A stretch of 64,000 bases of DNA from assembly GCF_000092065.1 (NCBI RefSeq), contig NC_009374.1:186001-250000 (forward strand). Reading direction: 5' to 3'. Shown here in pieces: positions 43,934 through 55,400 of the stretch. The DNA comes from Ostreococcus lucimarinus CCE9901. Lineage: Eukaryota; Chlorophyta; Mamiellophyceae; Mamiellales; Bathycoccaceae. How positions within the stretch are numbered: position 1 is the stretch's first letter; every line of letters begins with the position of its first letter. The notes under the pieces were generated by a model. It made no database searches. It was not told the DNA's origin and worked only from the letters and a program-made list of their open reading frames with translations. Position numbers and translations under genes: made by a program.

Positions 43934-44704
43934 ATGCGACGCGCGCCGCCCGTCGCCGACGCGCCGCTGCGTCGCGCCGCGACCGGCGCGCTCGTCGTCG
44001 TCGATGACTTCCTGCCGCGCGCGACGGCGGCGCGCATGCGACGCGAGCTCGAGCGCGCGCCCGAAAGCGCGTGGGACCGCGCGGACGCGAACGACGACGA
44101 CGACGCGGAGGACGTCGCGCACGCGTTCGACGCCTCCACGGCGGTGCGCGCGGTGAGCGCGTTCACGAGCGTCGGGTTCGAGATGCAGCGCGCGGCCGAG
44201 GACGACGCGCGCGCGCGCGAGGACGACGACGACGAGGATTGGCGCGCGCTGGTGCCGAGCTTCACCGCGAGTCGATACGCGAACGGACATAAGATCGATC
44301 CGCACGACGACGCGGCGTACGCGCCCGTCGAGCTGGCGAACGGTGGATTCGAGATGCACCTGCGCGCGTACGCGGTGGCGTATTACTTGACCCCGGATGA
44401 TTGGGACGTCGAACGCGACGGCGGCGCGTTCGTCGACATGGACGACGAGACGGCGCCGGGAAAGACGATCGAGCCCAAGTTTAATCGATTGGTCGTGTTC
44501 AAGGTGCCTCGCGTGCACGCGGTGGCGCCGGTGACGTCCGAAAATCGGCGACGACACGCCATCTTCGGATGGTTTTATCGGCCCGCGCGCGAGGACGAGC
44601 TTCCGTCGAGCGACGCCGACGACGCGAGCGCGAGCGACGCGAGCGACGCGAGCGAGTCGCGCGCGCGGAAACGGAAACGGGCGCGTCGCGAGCGCGGTGA
44701 GTAG
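43934..44704 (+). CDS. 2-oxoglutarate/Fe(II) oxygenase (prolyl hydroxylase-like)
   Basis: This 256-residue protein opens with ATGALVVVDDFLPRATAARM, the usual first strand and helix of 2OG oxygenases. The iron site appears as His-Asp-Asp in SRYANGHKIDPHDDAAY (first His and Asp), and a distal His in LVVFKVPRVHAVAPVTS. The Arg-rich RRRHAIFGWFY supplies the residue that binds 2-oxoglutarate. YYLTPDDWDVERDGGAFVDM is the typical middle strand. The C-terminal ~30 residues are a Ser/Asp run followed by a Lys/Arg cluster, possibly nuclear targeting. The substrate is unknown; related proteins hydroxylate proline in proteins. Confidence 0.82.
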   Translation: MRRAPPVADAPLRRAATGALVVVDDFLPRATAARMRRELERAPESAWDRADANDDDDAEDVAHAFDASTAVRAVSAFTSVGFEMQRAAEDDARAREDDDDEDWRALVPSFTASRYANGHKIDPHDDAAYAPVELANGGFEMHLRAYAVAYYLTPDDWDVERDGGAFVDMDDETAPGKTIEPKFNRLVVFKVPRVHAVAPVTSENRRRHAIFGWFYRPAREDELPSSDADDASASDASDASESRARKRKRARRERGE

Positions 44705-44717
44705 ATTCAGTAGTTTG

Positions 44718-44743
44718 GATTAGATGAGATTAGATGAGATTAG
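44718..44743. repeat. GATTAGAT-type short tandem repeat downstream of the oxygenase
   Basis: Two perfect TAGATGAGAT units (44721-44730 and 44731-44740) are bordered by GGAT and TAG. It is an AT-rich island in a 126-base gap. Confidence 0.9.
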
Positions 44744-44830
44744 CTATTCGGTCGACGAGACGGCGCGTCCGGCGAAAAGTTCGAGCTCGCCGCGCTCGCG
44801 CTCGCCGCAGTCGTCGACTCGCGGCGACCG

Positions 44831-45916
44831 ATGCGTCGCGCGCTCGAGCGCGCGCTTCGCGAGCGCGCGCGCGATGCCGCGCGCGTCGACGCGCGCGCGG
44901 TGCTCGCGCGATGCGAGGCGTCGAGCGCGCGGGACGCGGCGTCGAGCGCGCGCGCGAGGCTCGCTCGGGCGACGACGACGACGCGCGCGATGGCGAGCGA
45001 CGCGCGCGGGCGCGACGCGGCGGTTCTGGCGTTCGCGCGCGTTCGTGGGTTCGCCGCGAGCGCGCGCGCGGAGACGGAGACGACGTCGACGCGCGACGAC
45101 GAAGGCGACGACGAAGGCGACGGCGACGACGAGACGACGGTGAACTCGAAACGAGAGCAGATGCGAGACGAAAGGAATTTCAACGCGCCCAACGCGCTGT
45201 GCGTGGGCAGAATTGTCGCCGGTCCCGCGCTGGCGTACGGCGTCGCGAGCGGCGCGTCGCCGGAACTCGTGCTCGGCGGCGTCGCGGCGGCGGCGTTTAC
45301 GGATTATTTGGATGGATTTCTCGCGAGACGGTGGAAGCAAGGGACGATTTTGGGGAGTTATCTCGACCCGATCGCGGATAAGGTGTTCGTTGGGTGCGTG
45401 GGGACGGCGTTGGCCTTGGAAGGGTCGCTTCCAGTGTGGCTCGTGGGGTTATTGGTGAGTCGCGACGCGATTCACGTCGTCGGCGGGGCGTGGCGACGCG
45501 CGGGCGCGTTGGGGTGGAAATGGAAAACCGTGGGAGAGTTTTTAGGATTTGACGATAAGCCCGTGAGTCGACCGCCGCCCACTGGAGCGGCCGCGCTCGC
45601 GGGGTTCGATTTTGACGAAGTCGAGCAGCTCGGGTCGAAGCGCGGGGCGCTGAGGCCGCTCTTCATCGGCAAGGTGAATACGGCGCTGCAAATGGCGCTC
45701 ATCACGTTCGCCGTGAGCGAACCAGTGTTCGCGGCGCATGCAGGATCGCCGATGATGGCGCCCGCGCTCGAGCTCGTAGCTGATAGAACAGTGCGCGTCA
45801 TTCTGGAATACGCCACGGCGGCGTCCGCCGTCGTCGCCACGGCTGAGTACACTCGCATCTTTCTCGCTCATCCCGGTTTCGACGCGGACGGGCAAATTAA
45901 AGTGAGGAAAAAGTAA
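44831..45916 (+). CDS. Cardiolipin synthase-like CDP-alcohol phosphatidyltransferase
   Basis: This 361-residue protein has the CDP-alcohol phosphotransferase motif DG-AR-G-D-D in [20 protein letters not shown], then [11 protein letters not shown] (about 158-185), with all key Asp residues. It makes phospholipid by joining CDP-activated lipid to an alcohol. The sequence around it ([17 protein letters not shown], then RDAIHVVGG) is closest to eukaryotic cardiolipin synthase, which combines CDP-diacylglycerol and phosphatidylglycerol in the inner mitochondrial membrane. The first ~95 residues are Arg/Ala-rich and fit a long mitochondrial presequence. Several membrane segments follow. Phosphatidylglycerophosphate synthase is the alternative. 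Confidence 0.87.
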   Translation: MRRALERALRERARDAARVDARAVLARCEASSARDAASSARARLARATTTTRAMASDARGRDAAVLAFARVRGFAASARAETETTSTRDDEGDDEGDGDDETTVNSKREQMRDERNFNAPNALCVGRIVAGPALAYGVASGASPELVLGGVAAAAFTDYLDGFLARRWKQGTILGSYLDPIADKVFVGCVGTALALEGSLPVWLVGLLVSRDAIHVVGGAWRRAGALGWKWKTVGEFLGFDDKPVSRPPPTGAAALAGFDFDEVEQLGSKRGALRPLFIGKVNTALQMALITFAVSEPVFAAHAGSPMMAPALELVADRTVRVILEYATAASAVVATAEYTRIFLAHPGFDADGQIKVRKK

Positions 45917-46031
45917 GAGCGACGCGGCGGCGAACAAGTAGTACAGAATTCTGTGGTATTAGTAATGTAAGAAGTGAATTAGATGTGTGTAAGCGGCGCA
46001 TCTATGATTCGTCGAACATGAATGGACTCTT

Positions 46032-48182
46032 CTAGCGTGAGTCGTCGATGTCTCTCATGAATCGGTGAGTGGCTTCTTCTAGCGGAGTTCGTACAACACG
46101 AACGGATTCTCGCGTGAGACGATTGCGGATGCGCATCTTGACGGCGCGCGCTCGAGGCGCGCTCCAATTGTAGCATAGCATATTAGCACAAACCAAAGAT
46201 TCGCCAGGTTGAAGGTTTCGTACGTCGCTCAAGTTGGCTTCCTGCAGTGCCGCGTTACGTGCAATGTGATCAAACCAGCGCGCAGAGTTGAACTGGTGCA
46301 AAACGTGCACCGTCGCGAGCTCGACGAGGGCCTCAGGAATCGCGAATGGGCTCGTCGTGCCGACGACGAGACGCGTGTTTGTCCGATGCATCGTTCGAGC
46401 GGCGTTCACAAGTTGACCAGCAAATCCCGCTCGCGAGCCGAGGCTGAGCAACAGATCCGCGTCATCGATTACGATGAGCTTTTTCGGTGGGGAGCGTCGG
46501 TTCCGTGCGGTCCGTTTCAACGGGAGATCCATTTTTTGAAACATGCTGAGAGCGACTTGGAAGATGGCGTCTACAAAATCCGGCTCGTACTCCGAATGCG
46601 TCACGTCGACGACGTTGAGCGCGTCGACGAGCACGGCTTGTTCGAACACGCGCATCACTACGCCCTCGACGTGAACATTTTCGTAGTTTTCGTAGATGAA
46701 TGATTTGACTTGCTGCGCGCGCGCAAGGAGTAACTGTCCACGACTTCCATCTCTCTGGGCTCTAAAGCTGTCGCACAATCCTTCAAAAAATTGTTTGAAC
46801 GAAGTCCGGTGACGAATCATCTTCAAAATCTGCTCGTCATCTTCTATGCCGAGCATAATGCACAAGTGCTCGCTCGTGAGCGAATTCCATCCGAAAAGTA
46901 GTGGCGAAACCATTCCGACGAAACCATTCCGATCGTACTCGTCGCAGATTTCTGGAGCGCGACTTTCGATATGTTTGGGCGCCGAGAGCACTTTGACATT
47001 AGGCGCGCGACAGTTGGAATTTTTGCCACAGAGCGTTTCCAAATGTAGACTCAAGACGGATAACCCGAGAAAATTCGCAAGCGATGCATCTTTAGAAAAG
47101 GCGTCGGTCGTCGAAGTGCTAAACGTAATCGCCGTCGTCCAGTCCTGTGGCGGGTCAACCATTCCCTGACGCATCAAACAGTTTTCGACGAGTACATCGA
47201 CGGTGTGAGACGTACTCGCCCCGGGTGCGCCGTACACCAGACCACAGAACGGAATGCCGACGTCCATGAACATTTCTCTCTTATCGACGAATTCGTTTTG
47301 CGCAAAATGCTTCGGAACGTCGAACAGCGTTCCCAAGACGGCCATGTCTCGAGCCGTCTCGTCGACTCTGTCGTGGCTCACAAGCGTCGGACGCGCGTCT
47401 CTCCACGCGCGGCCGACTGACCTATCGCACATGTACGCCAACACACTCGCGGCGCCGGCGGACTTGTCTAAAGCGATAGGAGAGGAGTCCGTCCCGTGCT
47501 TCGGCGAAATCTCCGCGCTGTCGTCGAAAACCGGCGCAGGCGACCCCGATCGCTCGCTCCCGGCACTTTCCAGCGCATCATACACATTCCGCACTCGCAC
47601 CGGCGGCGGCGCCTTCTGTTCCACCACGCTCGCAAATTTCGCCGCCTTCGCCGTTTCCTTCGCCGCGTGCGCCAGTTCCTGATGTCGTCTCGTCCGCGCG
47701 TGTTGCAACCAATTATTCGCCAAATTCGCCTCTCCGCTGCCCCGAATCGTCACCGCGCACGTCTCGCACGTCCTCGTCGGGAATTCCAACGCCGATTCCC
47801 CCACCGTCGCGCGCGCTCTCCCTCCCGGCTCCCTCTTCTCGAGCTTCGTCCTTCGTCGCCGCTCCGCGTTCAGCAAGTGTTCCTCCGAGTTCGCGTGTCG
47901 CCCCCACGCCGCGAAGAACTGCTTCTTATCGTCCTCGTTCACCTCGAAGTTCTCGCACAGCGTGCACTTGCGATGGTACTCCCGCTTCGGCGTCGTCTCG
48001 CGCGTCGCGCCGTCGCCGTCGCCGCGGACGCGCGCGCCGCACGCGCCGTCCCGATGTTTCGCGAGCGCTAAACTCGCGAGCGTTTCCGACGCCCCGAAGC
48101 ACACCTCGCCGCACCGCTCGCACGACGCGCACCACGCGTCGTCGTCGTCGCTTTCGTCCGACGTCTCGCTCGACGCGCGCAT
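46032..48182 (-). CDS. Zinc-finger protein with degenerate P-loop ATPase domain
   Basis: This 716-residue protein starts with a Cys cluster (CASCERCGEVCF). Two C2H2-like fingers follow: CTLCENFEVNEDDKKQFFAA with WGRHANSEEH, and CETCAVTIRGSGEANLANNW with LQHARTRRH. The C-terminal ~450 residues look like a P-loop ATPase. The Walker A region LVYGAPGASTSHTVDVLVEN lacks the usual GKT/GKS, so nucleotide binding may be lost. Walker B is intact (KKLIVIDDADLLLSL). The block RLVVGTTSPFAIPEALVELA, followed by VHVLHQFNSARWFDHIARN, resembles the HerA/FtsK-like ATPases seen in many fungal and bacterial proteins (TQxPxxIPxxLL...HRFSSPxWxxxL). The function is unknown. It is divergent from the next gene, with 66 bases between starts. 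Confidence 0.85.
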   Translation of the reverse strand: MRASSETSDESDDDDAWCASCERCGEVCFGASETLASLALAKHRDGACGARVRGDGDGATRETTPKREYHRKCTLCENFEVNEDDKKQFFAAWGRHANSEEHLLNAERRRRTKLEKREPGGRARATVGESALEFPTRTCETCAVTIRGSGEANLANNWLQHARTRRHQELAHAAKETAKAAKFASVVEQKAPPPVRVRNVYDALESAGSERSGSPAPVFDDSAEISPKHGTDSSPIALDKSAGAASVLAYMCDRSVGRAWRDARPTLVSHDRVDETARDMAVLGTLFDVPKHFAQNEFVDKREMFMDVGIPFCGLVYGAPGASTSHTVDVLVENCLMRQGMVDPPQDWTTAITFSTSTTDAFSKDASLANFLGLSVLSLHLETLCGKNSNCRAPNVKVLSAPKHIESRAPEICDEYDRNGFVGMVSPLLFGWNSLTSEHLCIMLGIEDDEQILKMIRHRTSFKQFFEGLCDSFRAQRDGSRGQLLLARAQQVKSFIYENYENVHVEGVVMRVFEQAVLVDALNVVDVTHSEYEPDFVDAIFQVALSMFQKMDLPLKRTARNRRSPPKKLIVIDDADLLLSLGSRAGFAGQLVNAARTMHRTNTRLVVGTTSPFAIPEALVELATVHVLHQFNSARWFDHIARNAALQEANLSDVRNLQPGESLVCANMLCYNWSAPRARAVKMRIRNRLTRESVRVVRTPLEEATHRFMRDIDDSR

Positions 48183-48248
48183 CGAGCGTCGCGTCGCGCG
48201 GAGAGAAGTGACGCGCGGGGTCGTTGACCGAGATCGACACGACGACAG

Positions 48249-48980
48249 ATGACGACGCCCGCGATCGACGAGCTCGACGCCGCGCTCGCGCTCGCGGACG
48301 ACGCGCGCGCGGCGGTGGGCGACGTTCAACGCGCGCTGCGCGCGAACGGACGCGACGCGAGGGACGGCGATGCGGTGGCGAACGCGATCCGACGGCTCGC
48401 GCGAACGGCGGAAAAGATCGACGTAACGTGGCGCGCCGTCGTCGCGAGCGATGGGTATCGATCCATGGCGCGCGAGGACGCGTTGGAAGACGGCGAGGCG
48501 CGCGAGGCGCGCGCGGGCGCGCGCGCGCGCGAAGGCGGTGATGGCGACGGGAAGGGCGCGAGCGGTTTGGCGGCGAGCGCGCGCGAGGCGAACGCGCGAG
48601 GCGGCGTGCGAGCGGAAACGTCCGCGGACGACGACGGAACCCTCGTGCGCGTGATCGCGCCCGGTGCGTTCGACGCGCGATGGCGCGCGAACGATCCCGC
48701 GAACGCGGCGACGACGACGGCGCGCGCCGTCGACGGCGGCGTCACCGCCGCGCACGCCGCGCTCTCCGACCGGTTACTCGAATTCGCCGCCGACGCGCTC
48801 GCGCGCGCGGGCGACGCCGAGGCGGCATCGATAGAAATACTCGCCTGGCTCGAGGATCTTCGCGACGTGTTCGTCGTCCCAGATTTCGCGAGCGGCGGCC
48901 GCGTGCTCGCGCCGGACCCGTCTCGCGGCGGCGTCCTCGTCCCCGGTCGCCTCCTCCCCGGTCGCGTCGCTCGCGCGTGA
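48249..48980 (+). CDS. Possible Mediator subunit 27
   Basis: This 243-residue protein has a helical N-terminal part ([20 protein letters not shown], then [20 protein letters not shown]) and a low-complexity Ala/Arg/Gly middle. The C-terminal part reads [20 protein letters not shown], then [17 protein letters not shown]. The end resembles plant MED27, whose C-terminus has the pattern W-L-x-F-(C-x-x-C)-GRxLxxDxxxxxLLPP, but the two zinc-binding Cys are missing here. Mediator links transcription factors to RNA polymerase II. I am fairly sure it is a gene, given its divergent partner and codon use, but only moderately sure of the identity. Confidence 0.55.
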   Translation: MTTPAIDELDAALALADDARAAVGDVQRALRANGRDARDGDAVANAIRRLARTAEKIDVTWRAVVASDGYRSMAREDALEDGEAREARAGARAREGGDGDGKGASGLAASAREANARGGVRAETSADDDGTLVRVIAPGAFDARWRANDPANAATTTARAVDGGVTAAHAALSDRLLEFAADALARAGDAEAASIEILAWLEDLRDVFVVPDFASGGRVLAPDPSRGGVLVPGRLLPGRVARA

Positions 48981-49422
48981 CGTCGCGTGTAATCGACGCA
49001 TCGCGCCCCCTTTCCATCGCTCGCGCGCGCCGCCGTCTCGTCTCGCGTCGCGCGCCGCGTCGATCGACCCCCCTCGTCGACCGACTCATCGACCGTTAGT
49101 CGTCGGTGCGGTGCAAATCTCATCTCGTCGCGACGGTTCAGGACTCGTCGAACGGATTCGTCAACCGTTCACGGGCCGCGCCCTGTCGCACACCGCGCCG
49201 TCGCCGTCGACGACGACGGCGACGCGCGCGCGCGCGAGCCGCGGACTCTCGGACGGGACGCGTCGCCGTCGCGAGATGGACGCGCGGACGCGCCGCGACG
49301 CCGCGACGCGCGCGCGACGCGAATGCATCGCCCGCGGCCGCGGCGACAACGGCCGCGCGCGCGCGCGCGATGACGCGCGAGGAAGGACGCGCGAGGCGAA
49401 GGGACGGCCGGCGGCGCGCGCG
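48981..49422. other. Upstream region of the giant repeat protein
   Basis: This 442-base stretch is open in the frame of the giant gene from 49111, with ATGs at 49111 and 49276, so the protein could be longer at the N-terminus. The predicted residues are Arg/Ala-rich without hydrophobic segments, and the signal peptide starts only after 49423. I therefore treat it as promoter and 5' UTR. Confidence 0.5.
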
Positions 49423-52400
49423 ATGGGGGCGAGGCGAACGCGCGGATCGGGACGACGCGGGACGAATCGGCGCGGCGCGGCGCTGGCGACGGCGCTGGCG
49501 ATGGGTCTGACGCTCGCGGTCGAGGGGGCGACGTCGCCGTTTACGTCGCGCGGCGATTTAGATAACGCGATCATGGCGTGTCTGGCGGACGACGAAACGT
49601 TGGCGACGTGCAGGGACAGCGCCGCGACGCCGGTGCCGATTGGCTCGTGGGACGTCGCAGCCATCGTCGACATGTCGAGGTTGTTCGACTCCGGGTCCGT
49701 CGGACGCTTTGTGAACGTCGACATCGGTTTGTGGGACACGTCATCGGTGACCGACATGAACGCCATGTTCAAAGGTCAGACAAACTTCAACCAAGACCTC
49801 AGCACGTGGGACACGTCATCGGTGACGGACATGAGCGGTATGTTCCACGACGCGTCGAGTTTCAATCAGAACATCCCGACGTCGGGAGTACAATGGGACA
49901 CGTCACAAGTCGAGTTCTTTGATACGATGTTCAAAAACGCGGTGGCGTTCAATCAGGACATCAGCTCCTGGGTCGTCAGCGCCGCGGCAAACTTCAATTC
50001 CATGTTCTCTGGAGCGACGAGCTTCAACCAGGACATCACCGGATGGATTGGCGCCAGCGGTGCCTCCGCGGACAATATGTTCTCTGGAGCGACGGCGTGG
50101 CTCAACAACTACGGCCCGACCACAGCGGGCTCAACCACAACCGATGGTCCCGCGAGCGCGTGGGGCAAGTTATGCGCGGCGAACCAGCGCGTGGTTTCGA
50201 ACGCGTGCCAGGCGTGCCCCACCGGGAGCGTGCGCGCCGCGGGCGATAATGCAAAGGGAGTTGACACGGCGTGCGCGTGTCCCGCCAACCATTATTACGT
50301 CTCGGGCGGTGGGTGTTTGGCGTGCGCTAGCGGTCTGTTCCGTCTCGCGGGTGACGTTGCGCCCGGAGGACATACGGCGTGTACGTACGCGTCGCCGTTC
50401 ACGTTGAAGGCCGAACTCGTGAACACGATCGCGTCTTCGTACTGCCTGGGCGGCGCCGCCGCCCCCACCGGAGCTTCGTGTACGGACGGCAAGGGGTTGG
50501 GGATCGCGAATTGGGATGTCAGCGGTGTCAACGACATGGCGGGGTTGTTCCAAGCGTCCAGTTCTAGCTGGACCTCGACCACGTTCAACGCTGATTTGAG
50601 CCTGTGGGACACGTCGTCGGTGGTAGACATGAACAACATGTTCAACGGCGCGACGAGCTTTAACCAGGACATCAGCTCGTGGGACACGTCGTTGGTGGTG
50701 AACATGAACAACATGTTCAACGGCGCGACGAGCTTTAACCAGGACATCAGCTCGTGGGTGACGCAATCGGTGACGGACATGGGCGCGATGTTTGAAAACG
50801 CGGCGGCGTTCGACCAGCCCATCCCGAAGTCGGGATCACAGTGGGACACGACGTTGGTGAAGGACATGAGCAACATGTTCTTCGGCGCAGCGGCGTTTAA
50901 CCAAGACCTCAGCACGTGGGTGACGCAATCGGTGGTGGACATGAGCGCGATGTTTCAAAACGCGCCGCTCTTCAATTATAGTATGGTGACATCGGGTAGC
51001 GTTTGGGACACGTCGTCGGTGACAAACATGGACAACATGTTCAAAGACGCGGTGGCGTTCAACCAGGACATCAGCTCCTGGGTCGTCAGCGCCGTGGCAA
51101 ACTTCAATTCCATGTTCTCTGGAGCGAGGAGCTTCAACCAGGACATCACCAGATGGAATAGCGCCAGCGATGCCTCCGCGGACAATATGTTCTCTGGAGC
51201 GGTAGCGTGGATCACCGACTACGGCCCGATGACAGCGGGCTCAGTCGATGGTCCCGCGAGCGCGTGGGGCAAGATATGCGCGGCGAACCAGCGCATTGTT
51301 TCGAACGCGTGCCAGGCGTGCCCCACCGGGAGCGTGCGCGCCGCGGGCGATAATGCAAAGGGAGAGGACACGGCGTGCGCGTGTCCCGCCAACCATTATT
51401 ACGTCTCGGGCGATGGGTGTTTGGCGTGCGCTAGCGGTCTGTTCCGTCTCGCGGGTGACGTTGCGCCCGGAGGAGATACGGCGTGTACGTACGCGTCGCC
51501 GTTCACGTTGAAGGCCGAACTCGTGAACACGATCGCGTCTTCGTACTGCCTGGGCGCCGCCGCCGCCCCCTCCGGAGCTTCGTGTACGGACGGCAAGGGG
51601 TTGGGGATCGCGAATTGGGATGTCAGCGGTGTCAACGACATGGCGGGGCTGTTCCAAGCGTCCAGCTCTAGCTGGACCTCGACCACGTTCAACGCTGATT
51701 TGAGCTTGTGGAACACGTCGTCGGTGGTGAACATGAACAACATGTTCAACGGCGCGACGAGCTTTAACCAGGACATCAGCTCGTGGAACACGGCGTTGGT
51801 GACGGACATGAACAACATGTTCAACGGCGCGACGAGCTTTAACCAGGACATCAGCTCGTGGAACACGTCGTTGGTGGTGAACATGAACAACATGTTCAAC
51901 GGCGCGACGAGCTTTAACCAGGACATCCGCTCGTGGGTGACGTCGTCGGTGACGGACATGGGCGCGATGTTTGAAAACGCGGCGGCGTTCGACCAGCCCA
52001 TCCCGAAGTCGGGATCACAGTGGGACACGACGTTGGTGAAGGACATGAGCAACATGTTCTTCGGCGCAGCGGCGTTTAACCGAGACCTCAGCACGTGGGT
52101 GACGCAATCGGTGACGGACATGGGCGCGATGTTTCAAAACGCGCCGCTCTTCAATTATGGTATGGTGACATCGGGTAGCGTTTGGGACACGTCATCGGTG
52201 GCAAACTTCAATTCCATGTTCTCTGGAGCGACGAGCTTTAACCAGGACATCAGCTCGTGGAACACGGCGTTGGTGACGGACATGGACAACATGTTCAAAG
52301 ACGCGGTGGCGTTCAATCAGGACATCAGCTCCTGGGTCGTCAGCGCCGCGGCAAACTTCAATTCCATGTTCTCTGGAGCGACGAGCTTCAACCAGGACAT

Positions 52401-55400
52401 CACCGGATGGATTGGCGCCAGCGGTGCCTCCGCGGACAATATGTTCTCTGGAGCGACGGCGTGGCTCAACAACTACGGCCCGACCACAGCGGGCTCAACC
52501 ACAACCGATGGTCCCGCGAGCGCGTGGGGCAAGTTATGCGCGGCGAACCAGCGCGTGGTTTCGAACGCGTGCCAGGCGTGCCCCACCGGGAGCGTGCGCG
52601 CCGCGGGCGATAATGCAAAGGGAGTTGACACGGCGTGCGCGTGTCCCGCCAACCATTATTACGTCTCGGGCGGTGGGTGTTTGGCGTGCGCTAGCGGTCT
52701 GTTCCGTCTCGCGGGTGACGTTGCGCCCGGAGGAGATACGGCGTGTACGTACGCGTCGCCGTTCACGTTGAAGGCCGAACTCGTGAACACGATCGCGTCT
52801 TCGTACTGCCTGGGCGGCGCCGCCGCCCCCACCGGAGCTTCGTGTACGGACGGCAAGGGGTTGGGGATCGCGAATTGGGATGTCAGCGGTGTCAACGACA
52901 TGGCGGGGTTGTTCCAAGCGTCCAGTTCTAGCTGGACCTCGACCACGTTCAACGCTGATTTGAGCCTGTGGGACACGTCGTCGGTGGTAGACATGAGCAA
53001 CATGTTCAACGGCCAGATGGCGTTCAACCAACCCATCCCGACGTCGGGGTCACAATGGAACACGGCGTTGGTGACGGACATGAACAACATGTTCAACGGC
53101 GCGACGAGATTTAACCAGGACATCAGCTCGTGGGACACGTCGTTGGTGGTGAACATGAACAACATGTTCAACGGCGCGACGAGCTTTAACCAGGACATCA
53201 GCTCGTGGGTGACGCAATCGGTGACGGACATGGGCGCGATGTTTGAAAACGCGGCGGCGTTCGACCAGCCCATCCCGAAGTCGGGATCACAGTGGGACAC
53301 GACGTTGGTGAAGGACATGAGCAACATGTTCTTCGGCGCAGCGGCGTTTAACCAAGACCTCAGCACGTGGGTGACGCAATCGGTGGTGGACATGAGCGCG
53401 ATGTTTCAAAACGCGCCGCTCTTCAATTATAGTATGGTGACATCGGGTAGCGTTTGGGACACGGCGTTGGTGACGGACATGAACAACATGTTCAACGGCG
53501 CGACGAGATTTAACCAGGACATCAGCTCGTGGGACACGTCGTCGGTGGTGAACATGAACAACATGTTCAACGGCGCGACGAGCTTTAACCAGAACATCAG
53601 CTCGTGGAACACGGCGTTGGTGACGGACATGGGCGCGATGTTTCAAAGCGCGGTGGCGTTCAACCAACCCATCCCGAAGTCGGGATCACAGTGGGACACG
53701 TCGTTGGTGACAAACATGAACAACATGTTCGGCGGTGCCACGGCGTTCAACCAGGACATCGGCTCCTGGGTCGTCAGCGCCGTGGCAAACTTCGATTCCA
53801 TGTTCTCTGGAGCGACGAGCTTTAACAAGAACATCACCGGATGGATTGGCGCCGGCGGTGCCTCCGCAAACAACATGTTCTCTGGAGCGACGGCGTGGAT
53901 CGCGAGGTACGAGCACACGTCCAATCCTGGCAACAGCTTTCATGGTCCCGCGTCGGCTTGGACTGGTCCCGTTCCGTTTGCCAACTTGGCCGCTTTGCAA
54001 ACCGCCGTGACCAATTGCTTGAACAGCGCTCCGTCCGGCGCGTGCACGTGCTCGCCCAGTGTCGACTGCGGCGCCGCGCTGTACGAACCGATCACAAACT
54101 GGGACACGAGTCTGGTCGCCGACATGAATGCTTTGTTCCAAAGCGCCACTCTTTTCAACGCCAACATTGGATCGTGGAATACCGAGCAGGTGACGAGAAT
54201 GGACAACATGTTTAGCGGCGCGGCTGCGTTCAACCAGCCAATTGGCAGTTGGAACGTCACCGCGGTCACCGATGCGAGCCATATGTTTCAGGGCGCTACG
54301 GCTTTTGTTCACGACATCACCGGTTGGGTTTTATCGCAGACGCCCCAGGCGAATGTGACGTCAATGTTTGTCAATGCGATAGCATGGATAAACGAGCGTG
54401 ATCGTATAGACGGATCCGCGTCTCTCGACGGTCCACCCTCGGCGTGGTACACGCCGGCGCCGCCGCCGCCGCCGTCACCGCCGCCACCCCCGCCACCAAC
54501 GTGCGGTAACGGTGTCTACGATGCCGCTGGTACGAACCCAGATGGAACTCTTGGGGAGACGTGTGAACCGTACGGGAATTCCATCGATAACACCGTTCTC
54601 GTGCAGGGTTGCGATCCAGCCACGTGCGCGCCTTTTGAGAACTGGCAGTGCAACGATCCGTCTACGATCGGCACACCAGATTACAACTGTACGTGCAACA
54701 ATCCCGCAGGCACGTACGCGTTACCAGATGTCAATTTTTGCGCGCGCGTGAAATGCGTTTACGCAGATCGATGTCTCTCCGAAGGCCGCGGCTGCGCGCC
54801 TGGTGCTGGTGGCAACGCGTGCGACCGTTGCTACACGGCGCAAGACATCGTCGATCTCGGATTGGAAGCTTCTCTAGCCAAAGCGGGTTACTACAAAACG
54901 GGCCAAACGTGCACTGAGTGCCCTGGGACCTCGGCAGGTCAACTCTTCGCTGCCGCTACGCTTGTAGTCGTTCTGGCGTTCTTTGGTTTCAAAGCTTCGC
55001 AAGTCATGGGCCCTCAAGCGACAAACAACTTGAAGAAGATTATCGAATCTTTGCAGTTTTTTTCGCTTTCGCTGAGTATGGACATCAAATGGCCTGGCCC
55101 GGTACTTAACCTCGGCAAGTACTTGGAAGCTTTCACGTTCAGCGTCGACTTTCTGAGACCAGAGTGCGTGGCTACTGGTCTCAATTGGCTCAATATTTTC
55201 CTAGCGTCTGTGTTTGTTGTCCCTGCACTTATCTTTTTCATCATCGTCTTCAACAACTTCAGATCAAGGCGACGGTTCGAACGAACAGTGCGTTCAATTC
55301 ACTGCGAACGGCGCGATGGAGGTGCGATGGTATACTGGATTGAAAGACCGGGTCGTTTGTGGGGCATAAGGCGCACGTTCGAATCCAAAGGAGGAGATAA

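Noticed and set aside
50170-53933. Several antisense open frames of 90-245 residues that recur in the giant gene
   Set aside because: They repeat only because the sense strand is repeated, and the sense frame gives a coherent DUF285 protein with a signal peptide.
49639-54410. Regularly spaced repeats resembling a CRISPR or satellite array
   Set aside because: The 75-bp units are in frame, encode a known repeat fold, have no unique spacers and sit in an open frame of over 9 kb.
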